Positions 18,562-26,562 of a stretch of 64,000 bases of DNA are shown here, piece by piece. Numbering within the stretch: the stretch's first letter is position 1; each line of letters opens with the position of its first letter. A program made the translations under genes and the position numbers. Where the stretch lies: contig NZ_BCNV01000001.1 in the NCBI RefSeq assembly GCF_001570725.1, positions 1,488,001-1,552,000 on the forward strand, read 5' to 3'. Under the pieces are notes generated by a model. The model was not told where the DNA came from. It worked only from the letters and a program-made list of their open reading frames with translations, and searched no databases. Origin of the DNA: Paenibacillus amylolyticus. Lineage in GTDB: Bacteria > Bacillota > Bacilli > Paenibacillales > Paenibacillaceae.

Positions 18562-18584
18562 AATTTGTATTATGTATACAAATT
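18562..18584. promoter_or_regulatory. Inverted repeat upstream of the YitT-type gene, candidate operator
   Basis: AATTTGTAT (18562-18570) and ATACAAATT (18576-18584) are a perfect 9-bp inverted repeat around TATGT, about 80-100 bp before the start of the membrane protein gene. Its size fits a dimeric repressor site. No regulator is assigned. Confidence 0.4.
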
Positions 18585-18660
18585 TTGTTGTGGGCATGGT
18601 AAAATCTATCTTTGAGTGATTATGACAACTTATGAGACGGGTCGATTAGGTTGATTTCTG

Positions 18661-19521
18661 ATGGATTGGATGGAATGCATAATGAAGAAACGAATTACGG
18701 ATATTCTATTTATTATGGCAGGTGCATTTCTGTTTGCACTGGCGGTGAACCTGTTCGTCATCCCGAACGATTTGGCTGAAGGCGGCGTCACGGGCATCAC
18801 GATTATTTTGTATTACCTGTTTGAATGGTCTCCTGGACTGATGAACTTGATCCTGAACGGTATTCTGTTAATTGTGGGATATCGGTTTCTTGATAAAACG
18901 ACTACGGTGTATACAATTATTGCGGTCGTATTCAACTCGTTGTTCCTGCATCTGACGGAGAGCTGGACAATTGCATCGGATGAACTCTGGATCAATACCA
19001 TCTTTGCTGGCGTATTTGCCGGTCTTGGTATTGGCTTGATTGTTAGAGTGGGAGGCACAACGGCGGGTACAGTGATCTTGGCCCGACTTGCCAACAAGTA
19101 TCTGGATTGGAATATCAGTTACGGACTTCTGTTTTTCGATCTGATTGTAGCCTTTTCCTCATACTTCATCATTGGCCCACAAGGATTAATGTGTACCATT
19201 GTCCTGCTGTTTGTCGGAACCAAAACGATGGAGTTCATTATTGAAGGACTCAATCCGAAAAAAGCAGTTATGATTATTTCTTCCAAACAGGATGAAATTG
19301 CGAAGCAAGTCATTGAGAAGATGGATCGCGGAGTAACCGTTCTGTCCGGTCATGGCTACTACACGAAAAATAAGAAAGAAATTCTATACATTGTGATTAG
19401 CAAACAGGAAGTTTCTATGCTGAAGAAAATTGTACGAGCAGAAGACGAGATTGCTTTTATCACCATTCATGATGTGCGTGATGTCTTCGGTGAAGGATTC
19501 ATTGAACTTTCCAAGACTTGA
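18661..19521 (+). CDS. YitT-family membrane protein (DUF161 + DUF2179), 286 aa
   Basis: The N-terminal two thirds contain five or six transmembrane helices with Gly-rich segments typical of the YitT family (DLAEGGVTGITIILYY; VRVGGTTAGTVILA). The last 80 residues are a soluble DUF2179 domain (KAVMIISSKQDEIAKQVI ... RGVTVLSGHGYYT). The family is widespread in Bacillota and its substrate is unknown, although transport is often suggested. ATG 18661 and ATG 18682 (MKKRITDIL) are both possible; neither has a strong ribosome site, and the second fits the family length better. A terminator follows, so it is probably a single-gene unit. Confidence 0.88.
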   Translation: MDWMECIMKKRITDILFIMAGAFLFALAVNLFVIPNDLAEGGVTGITIILYYLFEWSPGLMNLILNGILLIVGYRFLDKTTTVYTIIAVVFNSLFLHLTESWTIASDELWINTIFAGVFAGLGIGLIVRVGGTTAGTVILARLANKYLDWNISYGLLFFDLIVAFSSYFIIGPQGLMCTIVLLFVGTKTMEFIIEGLNPKKAVMIISSKQDEIAKQVIEKMDRGVTVLSGHGYYTKNKKEILYIVISKQEVSMLKKIVRAEDEIAFITIHDVRDVFGEGFIELSKT

Positions 19522-19541
19522 TACACTTATATAGAAGAAAG

Positions 19542-19574
19542 AAGTTGCGGTGAAAGCTCACTGCAGCTTTTTTT
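19542..19574 (+). terminator. Intrinsic terminator after the YitT-type gene
   Basis: GTTGCGGTGA pairs with TCACTGCAGC (10 bp, two G-T pairs) around AAGC and is followed by a T run. Confidence 0.85.
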
Positions 19575-19655
19575 GTTGCGTTGATGTGGGAATATCATGT
19601 CATCTATTGGAGCATAAAAAGCTGTACACCCCCAAAAGGCGGTGATATATTGAAT

Positions 19656-19684
19656 TTAATTAATTTGTTAATAAACTTAACTAA
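19656..19684. promoter_or_regulatory. AT-rich inverted repeat before the ROK regulator, candidate autoregulatory site
   Basis: TTAATTAATTTGTTA and the complement of the following half (TTAGTTAAGTTTATT) match at 12 of 15 positions. It lies 20 bp before the ATG of a ROK/XylR-type regulator, and XylR operators are also long AT-rich inverted repeats rich in TTWGTTW. The link is by analogy. Confidence 0.35.
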
Positions 19685-19704
19685 CTATAAAAGGAGGGGA
19701 TAAG

Positions 19705-20925
19705 ATGGCTGGCACACCGCAATATATCCGCAATCTGAATGAAAATCTGATTATGGATGCTCTGATAACTCAGGGAACCATGTCGAGAGCGGATATCAGC
19801 CGTCAGACCGGACTGAGTAAACCCACGGTGTCGTCGGCGGTCGAACATCTGATTGATCGTAATCTGGTGAGGGAAACCGGGAGAGCTGACAACGCTCAGG
19901 GTCGCAAAGCAACGCTCATCCGTTTCAATGAAACGGCTTATTATGTCTGTGGCATAGATCTCGGAGCAACACGTATTCGGATCGCATTATCCGATCTGAA
20001 TGGAGAGATCATCGCCTATAGAACGTATCCTATGGTAGTTCAAGCAGCCAATGACCAAGCACAAGCGACGATACTGGAGCTTCTTCGAAGTCATATGAAC
20101 GCATTGCTTGAGGAAAATCATCTGAACTGGAATCAGATACAGTGCATCGGGTTTGGCATACCGGGTGTAGTTCTACCCGAAAAGGGGCGTATCAGTCGTA
20201 TTGTGGACCCGTTAGTGGGTCTGGAACAAGCCTTCTCGCTGGAGTCGCTGTCAGGAGCATTCCCCTGTGAAGTAATCTTGGAGAATGATGTAAATCTTGC
20301 GGCGCTGGGGGAGTACAGGAGTGGTGCAGCAGCAGGTTATCCTTTATTTGTTTTTTTCTCCATCGGGACAGGTACAGGCGCTGGCATCATGGTACATGGT
20401 CAACTGCTTCGAGGTCTTGGTGGGTTAACCGGAGAGATTGCCGAGATGCTGATGGAGGATGGCCGTCGTCTGGAGGAAGTGCTATCAGCCGATGGTCTGA
20501 TGCAGCTGGCGAAACGTCATCTTTATCTGCGTGATGAACTATTGGTAGCTGCTGATTCGGGTGCGGATGTAAATGTAGATGCAGATGCTCTTCGCAGACA
20601 TTTGACTCCCGAGAAGTTATTTGAAGCTGCACGCAGTGGAGAAGTAGAGGCGTTAGATATTCTTAAGCAGTATAGCCAGATGCTTGCTTCAGCTCTGCGT
20701 CAGATTAGCGTGGTGCTTGCTCCTGATCTGATTGTGCTTGGCGGAGGCGTAGGGGGGAACGGTGATGTGCTGTTACCGTTATTGAGACAGATCATATCTG
20801 AGCATTTCCCGGTGCAGCCACAGTTAATCTGCTCCAAGCTTGGTGAGCAGGCTGTTGTTACTGGTGCGGTACAGGTGGCTCTACAACAAACGATGCTGAA
20901 TCTTCAACAGGAAGTCATGGAATAA
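19705..20925 (+). CDS. ROK-family transcriptional regulator (NagC/XylR type), 406 aa
   Basis: Residues 1-75 are a winged helix-turn-helix (MSRADISRQTGLSKPTVSSAV), followed by a ROK sugar-binding fold starting at GIDLGATRIRIAL. Members usually repress sugar genes and let go when the sugar binds. The cysteine-rich zinc motif of the ROK family is not present; the segment reads LTGEIAEMLMEDGRRLEE instead. The start is ATG 19705 with AAAAGGAGGGG before it. It is the first gene of a tight run (gaps 35, 43 and about 20 bases) with a second ROK protein, an MFS carrier and an AraC regulator, so it probably controls this sugar locus. Confidence 0.9.
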   Translation: MAGTPQYIRNLNENLIMDALITQGTMSRADISRQTGLSKPTVSSAVEHLIDRNLVRETGRADNAQGRKATLIRFNETAYYVCGIDLGATRIRIALSDLNGEIIAYRTYPMVVQAANDQAQATILELLRSHMNALLEENHLNWNQIQCIGFGIPGVVLPEKGRISRIVDPLVGLEQAFSLESLSGAFPCEVILENDVNLAALGEYRSGAAAGYPLFVFFSIGTGTGAGIMVHGQLLRGLGGLTGEIAEMLMEDGRRLEEVLSADGLMQLAKRHLYLRDELLVAADSGADVNVDADALRRHLTPEKLFEAARSGEVEALDILKQYSQMLASALRQISVVLAPDLIVLGGGVGGNGDVLLPLLRQIISEHFPVQPQLICSKLGEQAVVTGAVQVALQQTMLNLQQEVME

Positions 20926-20960
20926 GAGATTGGATTTATACATGTGAGGAGGGAAATAGG

Positions 20961-22019
20961 ATGACAGAATCCGTGAAAAACGTAAGTAATGATCGCCAAT
21001 TCAATCAGGATGGTACGGTTGGAGGGGAGCGATCCGGCTGGATTGCAGGTATTGACATTGGAGGTACCAAAACATTAATGCTCTTGTCATCACAGCGGGC
21101 TGGGAGTGAAGTTCATGAATGTCGGTTGCCTACTCTTGCCAGTGATCAGCCAGATGAGTTCTTCCGTTGGTTATTCGCTGAATTGGAAACGTTCTGCCGT
21201 GAGGTTGGCTGCAGTCTGTGTCAACTTTCAGGAGTAGGCTTGGGATTCCCTGGTGTGATTCTGCAGGAGGAGGGAATACTGCGAAGTGCACCGGCTTTTC
21301 AGTGGCCTGAGCAAGATATTCGCCCTGTTATTGCGAAGTATTACAGCGGCAATATCATGCTGGACAATGATGTGAACATGGCTGCGATGGGAGAATATGA
21401 TCAAGGGGCAGCACAGGGACATCAACATTGTGTAATGGTCACGGTTGGAACAGGCATTGGATCTGCTCTTATCCTGAATGGACAGCTGTATAGCGGTCAG
21501 AATGGAGCAGCAGGCGAGATTGGGCATTTCATTGCAGGAGACGAAGGGCTTCATACCGGTTACGTTGCGGATGCGGATTCCTTTGGCGTATTCGAGCAAG
21601 CGACTTCAGGTACGGGAATTACCGAACAGGCGAGGCGTTATTTTGCAGATGGAAAAGGAAGTGCCGGTTCCCTGATCATGAGTCTGGCAGGGGAGAAAAT
21701 GGAGCAGATCGAAGCCAGACATGTATTCAAAGCAGCCGAATCTGGTGATGTTGCTGCACTGGAGATCCTGGAACTACCCATGCGTTATATGGCGAGAGGT
21801 CTGGCGAATATTATAGCTTTACTCAATCCTTCCATTATTGTGATCGGTGGTGGCGTGGCAGCATCCAACCCATCCTATTATCTAAATGAAGTACGTACAC
21901 GCCTTGAGCGTTACATTGTTCTGCCTGCACGTTTAGCTGTAGCTGAACTGGGGAACAAAGCAGGCGCGATCGGGGCATTGGCTGCAATCAGGTCGAGTCT
22001 AACACGGACATATCAATAG
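20961..22019 (+). CDS. ROK-family protein, probable sugar kinase, 352 aa
   Basis: There is no helix-turn-helix; the protein goes straight into a ROK kinase fold with the ATP-phosphate motif GIDIGGTKT, the catalytic-Asp segment NDVNMAAMGEY and VGTGIGSALILNGQLYSGQNGAAGEIGHF. After EIGHF, where ROK sugar kinases normally show a zinc-binding CxCGxxGC, the sequence has no cysteine (GDEGLHTGYVADADS). It may thus be a kinase of a zinc-independent branch or a sugar-sensing protein that has lost catalysis. The start is ATG 20961 after GAGGAGGGAAA. It lies between a ROK regulator and an MFS carrier, which supports a role in phosphorylating the sugar taken up by this locus. Confidence 0.85.
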   Translation: MTESVKNVSNDRQFNQDGTVGGERSGWIAGIDIGGTKTLMLLSSQRAGSEVHECRLPTLASDQPDEFFRWLFAELETFCREVGCSLCQLSGVGLGFPGVILQEEGILRSAPAFQWPEQDIRPVIAKYYSGNIMLDNDVNMAAMGEYDQGAAQGHQHCVMVTVGTGIGSALILNGQLYSGQNGAAGEIGHFIAGDEGLHTGYVADADSFGVFEQATSGTGITEQARRYFADGKGSAGSLIMSLAGEKMEQIEARHVFKAAESGDVAALEILELPMRYMARGLANIIALLNPSIIVIGGGVAASNPSYYLNEVRTRLERYIVLPARLAVAELGNKAGAIGALAAIRSSLTRTYQ

Positions 22020-22062
22020 AGAATAGGCGAAGCGACTACAGAATTAAAGGATGGAGATCCGG

Positions 22063-23286
22063 ATGAGAAGCAGACATATGAAGGCTTACACAGAGAAAAC
22101 AAAAGCCGATTCCAATGATGCAAGACGCGTTTTACTCAAATTGCAGGGCCTGTACCTGTTTATGGGACTTGCGGGAGGCATGTTTAACCCGTACATTAAT
22201 CCCATATTGGTTGCACAAGGTTTTTCCAGTAAAGAAACCGGATTTATCATGGCATTTGGCACACTCGTATCTATTATTCTTCAACCTATATGGGGAATTT
22301 TGGTAGATAAGTTTAAAAAGACACGGTTCGTACTGGTGATAAGCCTGCTTGTTCCTGCATCGTTAGCGTACTTCTACAATATTCAAGTGTACATTATATT
22401 AATATTGATTTATACTTTATGCACTATATTCCAAGTGACTCAAATACCTGTGGCTGACTCCTATGCGGTTACCGCGGCGAGGGCAGCCAATACCTCATAT
22501 GGCATGATCCGACTCTTCGGCAGCATAGGAACGGGAGTTGGTGGATTCGCAGCAGGGATGTATCTCTCCCAGTTTTCCATTCACATGTTATGGCTGCCAT
22601 TTCTGATGTTTAACGTTCTGAGCGCCATACTGGCAAGTACACTTCCCCGGCAGACGAGCATCTCCTCGTCCTCGGTAACCTTCTCCGTAGGTTTGGCAAG
22701 ATTGCTCCGAAACCGGACATTCCTTCTATTTCTAACAGGTTGTTTCCTGGTTAACCAAACGCTTACTGCATTTAACTCCTTTTTCGTTATTTCATTTCAG
22801 ATGGCTGGCGGTTCTGTGACCATGACAGGTACGGCGCTGTTGCTCGCGTCGATTACCAATGTTCCATCCATGTTGGCGGCGGCATTTATCCTCCGAAAAT
22901 GGGGACATGAACGGACGATGCTGCTTGCAGCCGGGGCGTATATGTTACGTTGGGGAATCCAATGGCTATGGCCGACGCCTGAGGTGATGATTGGCGTTCA
23001 GGTGCTGCATGGATTATCCTTCGGATTCTTTTATATCGCAGCAGTGGAATATGTGGCTTCTGTTACGGGACGGGAGATGCAGGCCACAGGACAAAGTTTA
23101 TTTAACATGGTATTTGCCGGCCTGGGCGGAATTGTTGGTAATATGCTTAACGGATATTTACTCGATTCCGGCGGTCCATCATTGATGTATCTGTCTTGCA
23201 CGATCAGTGCGGCACTAGGATCAGTGATTCTGTATATTGTTAGCAGGCAGGCCAAAGAACAGAGAAGATCATACTCATTAGAATAG
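22063..23286 (+). CDS. MFS transporter (LacY-like / MFS_1-like), about 407 aa
   Basis: Twelve hydrophobic segments and the usual loop after helix 2 (GILVDKFKKTR) mark a major facilitator carrier; the opening YLFMGLAGGMFNPYINPIL is like the LacY/nucleoside-symporter branch. It most likely imports, by proton symport, the sugar or glycoside of this locus. ATG 22063 is preferred (AAGGATGGAG 6-7 bases before); the earlier in-frame ATG 22051 overlaps that ribosome site. It sits between the ROK pair and the AraC regulator. Confidence 0.87.
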   Translation: MRSRHMKAYTEKTKADSNDARRVLLKLQGLYLFMGLAGGMFNPYINPILVAQGFSSKETGFIMAFGTLVSIILQPIWGILVDKFKKTRFVLVISLLVPASLAYFYNIQVYIILILIYTLCTIFQVTQIPVADSYAVTAARAANTSYGMIRLFGSIGTGVGGFAAGMYLSQFSIHMLWLPFLMFNVLSAILASTLPRQTSISSSSVTFSVGLARLLRNRTFLLFLTGCFLVNQTLTAFNSFFVISFQMAGGSVTMTGTALLLASITNVPSMLAAAFILRKWGHERTMLLAAGAYMLRWGIQWLWPTPEVMIGVQVLHGLSFGFFYIAAVEYVASVTGREMQATGQSLFNMVFAGLGGIVGNMLNGYLLDSGGPSLMYLSCTISAALGSVILYIVSRQAKEQRRSYSLE

Positions 23287-23307
23287 AGATGGAAGGAGTT
23301 GGAGCCT

Positions 23308-25551
23308 ATGAAAGTAAATCTAAAGCGGAATTGGCACACCAAGTTGTTGTATTCGTATTTTCCTATTTTTCTGCTTACGATTTCCATTCTGATCTTTCTC
23401 TCCTTCCTGATTGTCAACGAACTCTCGCGTAATGAAACGCAAAAGGCCGACATGATCTCCACCCGCTATATCGTAGATACTCTTGAGCGCTCACTAGGCG
23501 ACATTGAACTTCGGTTGCTAGAAGACATTGGTGCGAACAAGACATACAGTCGCTTTCTGGAGGCTGGACAGGGACAATTATCGAGTCAGTTCATCTATGA
23601 TGCGGCAAGCGGGCTGGGACGGATGCTGGATCAGCAGGATATGATTCAATCCATTTATCTCTATCGCATGTCGGATTCTCAGATCCTGACGCCCAGAGGC
23701 ATGATGCGCTTGGAAGATTTCCAAGATCGTGCCTATATTGAGCAAGCCTTGAAAGATCGGGAGAACCTCGGTTGGAACCTGCCGCGTGAATACAAGGAAC
23801 GTTCCTTTGACGCACCTTCACAGGTGATTAGCATGAATAAGTGGCTTCCGCTACCTTGGGGCGGGGAAGGGCTGCTCGTCATTACGATCCGCATGTATGC
23901 AGTAGAACGGCAGATTGATAACATGACGAATGAAAAGTTGTCTGTTCTTCAGGTTCGGGACAAGAGCGACAATCTGATCTATACCGCGCATCAAATGGAC
24001 CCTTCAGCCGGCGAAATCCTTAATCGTGTGTCTGCGGACAAGCTTGGTCTGGTCTTCGAGAGTGGCATTCAATCTGGACAGCTGTATTCATGGGTATCGC
24101 TTGTCTCCTATGTGTGGATTGGCATTGGTTTATTAACGATAGTTGCTGCAGTGGCGGGCCTGATCTACATTACTCGCAGAAATACTCGGCCCATCCAGCT
24201 CATCATGAATCGAATTCAGGCGCTACAGCCACGTGTCGAGGAGGATGAAGCAGCTCCGTCCGTCAAGGATGAACTGGCTCTCATCGACCGTGCGCTGGAA
24301 CATCTGATTGCTCAAACGGTTGACTATGAGAAACAGCATCATGAAAACCTGCTGATTCATCGCAGACAGTTGCTTGTTGATCTGATGGAAGGAGAGCGAA
24401 TGGATTCGTTCCGTCAGCGACTTCGCCATCTACAGCCACTAGAGGAACGATTCATGGAACCAAACAGTGTTGCTGTCCTCATTGCGGAGATGAATGGTGA
24501 TGATCTCTCAACCAATCAGAATATTTTGAAGATAGCACTCATGAATGTGGTGGAAGAACTTGTGCAGAACGAGACCCAGTTTGGTGGCTGGGCTGAATGG
24601 TTTGGGAACCGCAGGCTTATTGTGGTGATCGCATCGGATGAGAAGGAAGGACTGGATCGTGAATTGCTCATGGATCTGGCTAAACAGATGCATATGTGGA
24701 TTGCGGAACACTTCCGACTCCGGTTTACCTTTGGCATTGGACGAACCGTATCGGGCTGGGAGGAGATCACGCGATCCTATGCGAGTGCAGATGCGGGTCT
24801 GCAGCATAGGCTTACCCTTGGTAAAGATGCGATTGTTCTCAGTGAACAGCTGCCGGATCGTATTGAGCTACAATCGTACAAATACTTGCAGATGCTCGCT
24901 GACTTTGTCCGTGAATTCAGGCTTACGGGGGATGGCTGGCGGATACAGCTGGATCAGATGTTTGTTGCGTTCAGCGAAGATCAGATTACAGATAATGATA
25001 TTCGTATGTTGCTGCAGGCATTAATTCAGATGTTGTCCCGTGAATTCGGGGAGCTGTCTGAGCGGTTGCAAAGCCAATTTGCCGAGGAAATCCTGACTCG
25101 CCTTCGCAGTGATATCCAGCAGGTGGAGACACTGGAGGGAATTCAAGAGATTTTGCAGGAATGGCTTAAAGAGGTCTATCGCAATTATGTGTCTGTGAAT
25201 GAAACGAAAAGTCATCGAGCGATGATCAACGAGCTACGGATCTATATTGAAGAGCATTTTGATGATCCGGATCTGTCGCTGAAACATCTGAGTGATCGGT
25301 TCCAGATCTCGGGTAAATATGCGAGTTATTTGTTCAAGGAAGAGTTTGAGATGAAGTTTGTTGATTTTCTGGTGAAACTGAGGGTCGAGAAAGCCTGCCG
25401 TCTGTTGTCTGCATCCGAAATGGCTGTTCAGGATATTGCTCTGCAAGTGGGTTATGCCAATGCGATCTCCTTCGGTAGAGTATTCAAACGGATTATGGGC
25501 GTGACACCAGGGGACTACCGCAAGCAGAGTGGAAAACAAGGGGAACAATAA
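23308..25551 (+). CDS. AraC-family regulator with membrane sensor domain, 747 aa
   Basis: One helix near the N-terminus (YSYFPIFLLTISILIFLSFLIV), an extracellular Cache-like sensor to about residue 265, a second helix (WIGIGLLTIVAAVAGLIYI), a cytoplasmic middle part, and a C-terminal double helix-turn-helix AraC domain (about 645-745, IALQVGYANAISFGRVFKRIMGVTPGDYR shown in part). This one-protein sensor-regulator type is common in Paenibacillus next to lpl-type sugar ABC genes, which follow here. It probably activates them on sensing an extracellular saccharide. ATG 23308 is chosen (GGAAGGAG 9 bases upstream) over TTG 23299. Confidence 0.9.
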   Translation: MKVNLKRNWHTKLLYSYFPIFLLTISILIFLSFLIVNELSRNETQKADMISTRYIVDTLERSLGDIELRLLEDIGANKTYSRFLEAGQGQLSSQFIYDAASGLGRMLDQQDMIQSIYLYRMSDSQILTPRGMMRLEDFQDRAYIEQALKDRENLGWNLPREYKERSFDAPSQVISMNKWLPLPWGGEGLLVITIRMYAVERQIDNMTNEKLSVLQVRDKSDNLIYTAHQMDPSAGEILNRVSADKLGLVFESGIQSGQLYSWVSLVSYVWIGIGLLTIVAAVAGLIYITRRNTRPIQLIMNRIQALQPRVEEDEAAPSVKDELALIDRALEHLIAQTVDYEKQHHENLLIHRRQLLVDLMEGERMDSFRQRLRHLQPLEERFMEPNSVAVLIAEMNGDDLSTNQNILKIALMNVVEELVQNETQFGGWAEWFGNRRLIVVIASDEKEGLDRELLMDLAKQMHMWIAEHFRLRFTFGIGRTVSGWEEITRSYASADAGLQHRLTLGKDAIVLSEQLPDRIELQSYKYLQMLADFVREFRLTGDGWRIQLDQMFVAFSEDQITDNDIRMLLQALIQMLSREFGELSERLQSQFAEEILTRLRSDIQQVETLEGIQEILQEWLKEVYRNYVSVNETKSHRAMINELRIYIEEHFDDPDLSLKHLSDRFQISGKYASYLFKEEFEMKFVDFLVKLRVEKACRLLSASEMAVQDIALQVGYANAISFGRVFKRIMGVTPGDYRKQSGKQGEQ

Positions 25552-25635
25552 CGATCGATATTGGACGTGTCAGAACATCCAAGCATCGCATGAAAAGCAA
25601 TATCCTTAGAGATATTTCATGAAATCTCTTGTATG

Positions 25636-25675
25636 AGGGGATAAGGTTCGTGCCTTATCGTCCTTTTACAGGAGA
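25636..25675 (+). terminator. Probable terminator after the AraC regulator
   Basis: GGATAAGG and CCTTATCgtCC form a stem around TTCGTG, followed by TTTT. Just before it lies a near-palindrome AGAGATaTTTCATGAAAtCTCT (25607-25628). The T run is short, so termination may be partial. Confidence 0.5.
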
Positions 25676-25791
25676 TTTTTTCATGTTTAATACAACATCT
25701 TAGGCCCATTAAGCTGGTACGTTAAGGAATTTTACGAATGACCTATACTAACATTATGACAATCCATTAATTCATAGGGAAGGAGTTGAAG

Positions 25792-26166
25792 ATGATGTAT
25801 ACATACGGACAGCAAGTGTGGGGATCGGTAGATATCAATAGGCGGGTTACCATCACAGCAAGCAACAACACATTCACATTTAATGTAGATGACTCGTCAT
25901 ATACGATAACTATACCTGATGGTACCTACACGACCACTCGCCAAAGGCATGAATCGGAACTTGTGCAGGCCATTTCGAAAGCGGGGTCAGCTCAGAACAT
26001 TCCAGTACGATTTATTTTGGGCGGAATGCATTATGATGAGAAGTATAATGTATTGATTTTGGAACATACGGATACGAGCAACGAACATGTTATCGATCAA
26101 TTTGCGGGAAACGCCATCGATACGTTGTTTGGTCAAGTGAAGTTTAATCTTCCACCGAGGAATTAG
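25792..26166 (+). CDS. Hypothetical protein, 124 aa
   Basis: A small protein starting MMYTYGQQVWG with a strong ribosome site (GGGAAGGAG) ahead of ATG 25792/25795. It has a beta-rich first half with an NNTFTFNVDDSSYTITIPDGTY segment and a helical RHESELVQAISKAG segment. There is no signal peptide or membrane helix. The ITIPDGTYT pattern is like adhesive or tail-fibre beta domains, but no phage genes are near, and I cannot name a family. It has its own terminator, so it is a separate unit between the regulator and the ABC genes. Confidence 0.7.
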   Translation: MMYTYGQQVWGSVDINRRVTITASNNTFTFNVDDSSYTITIPDGTYTTTRQRHESELVQAISKAGSAQNIPVRFILGGMHYDEKYNVLILEHTDTSNEHVIDQFAGNAIDTLFGQVKFNLPPRN

Positions 26167-26200
26167 TGAGTTGAAACGTTCTACAAGTGTTGCTAAACAA

Positions 26201-26231
26201 GGAGATCACATAAGATGTGGTCTCTTTTTCT
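26201..26231 (+). terminator. Intrinsic terminator after the 124-aa gene
   Basis: GAGATCACAT and ATGTGGTCTC form a 10-bp stem (one G-T pair) around AAG, followed by TTTTTCTTTTTT. Confidence 0.92.
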
Positions 26232-26324
26232 TTTTTTTGAAGAGAGATTCAATGGAAAAAGGATTATTGCAAGATGGGTGATGCCAGATTGGGTATGAGA
26301 AATCAACAACAACGCAACATACTG

Positions 26325-26341
26325 TGTTAATATAGTTAACA
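26325..26341. promoter_or_regulatory. Palindrome upstream of the sugar ABC operon, candidate operator
   Basis: TGTTAATATAGTTAACA is a perfect 6-bp inverted repeat around TATAG, about 220 bp before the binding-protein gene. The stretch 26232-26562 is AT-rich and otherwise empty. It shares TTAA half-sites with the repeat at 19656-19684, so a ROK repressor could bind both; this is speculative. Confidence 0.3.
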
Positions 26342-26562
26342 TATAAGGCGTGAAAATTGTATATTGTCAGGAAATATGTTTATATATCGCGGTATTCAAC
26401 TTAAAAAACGTGAATTTTACATTTTGAAAATAGTTTATTGTCTAAACATCAGATCGTATGTAATGATTAGTGACATTCACAGGTGCAACAAAATGGGATG
26501 AACAAAGTGGAGTGGCAATCATGTGAATTCATTCAGAGAGTGTGCGAAAGGGGAAAGGTCAA

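Noticed and set aside
25786..26166. Prophage remnant
   Set aside because: The 124-aa protein has a fibre-like beta segment, but no other phage gene, integrase or att site is nearby.
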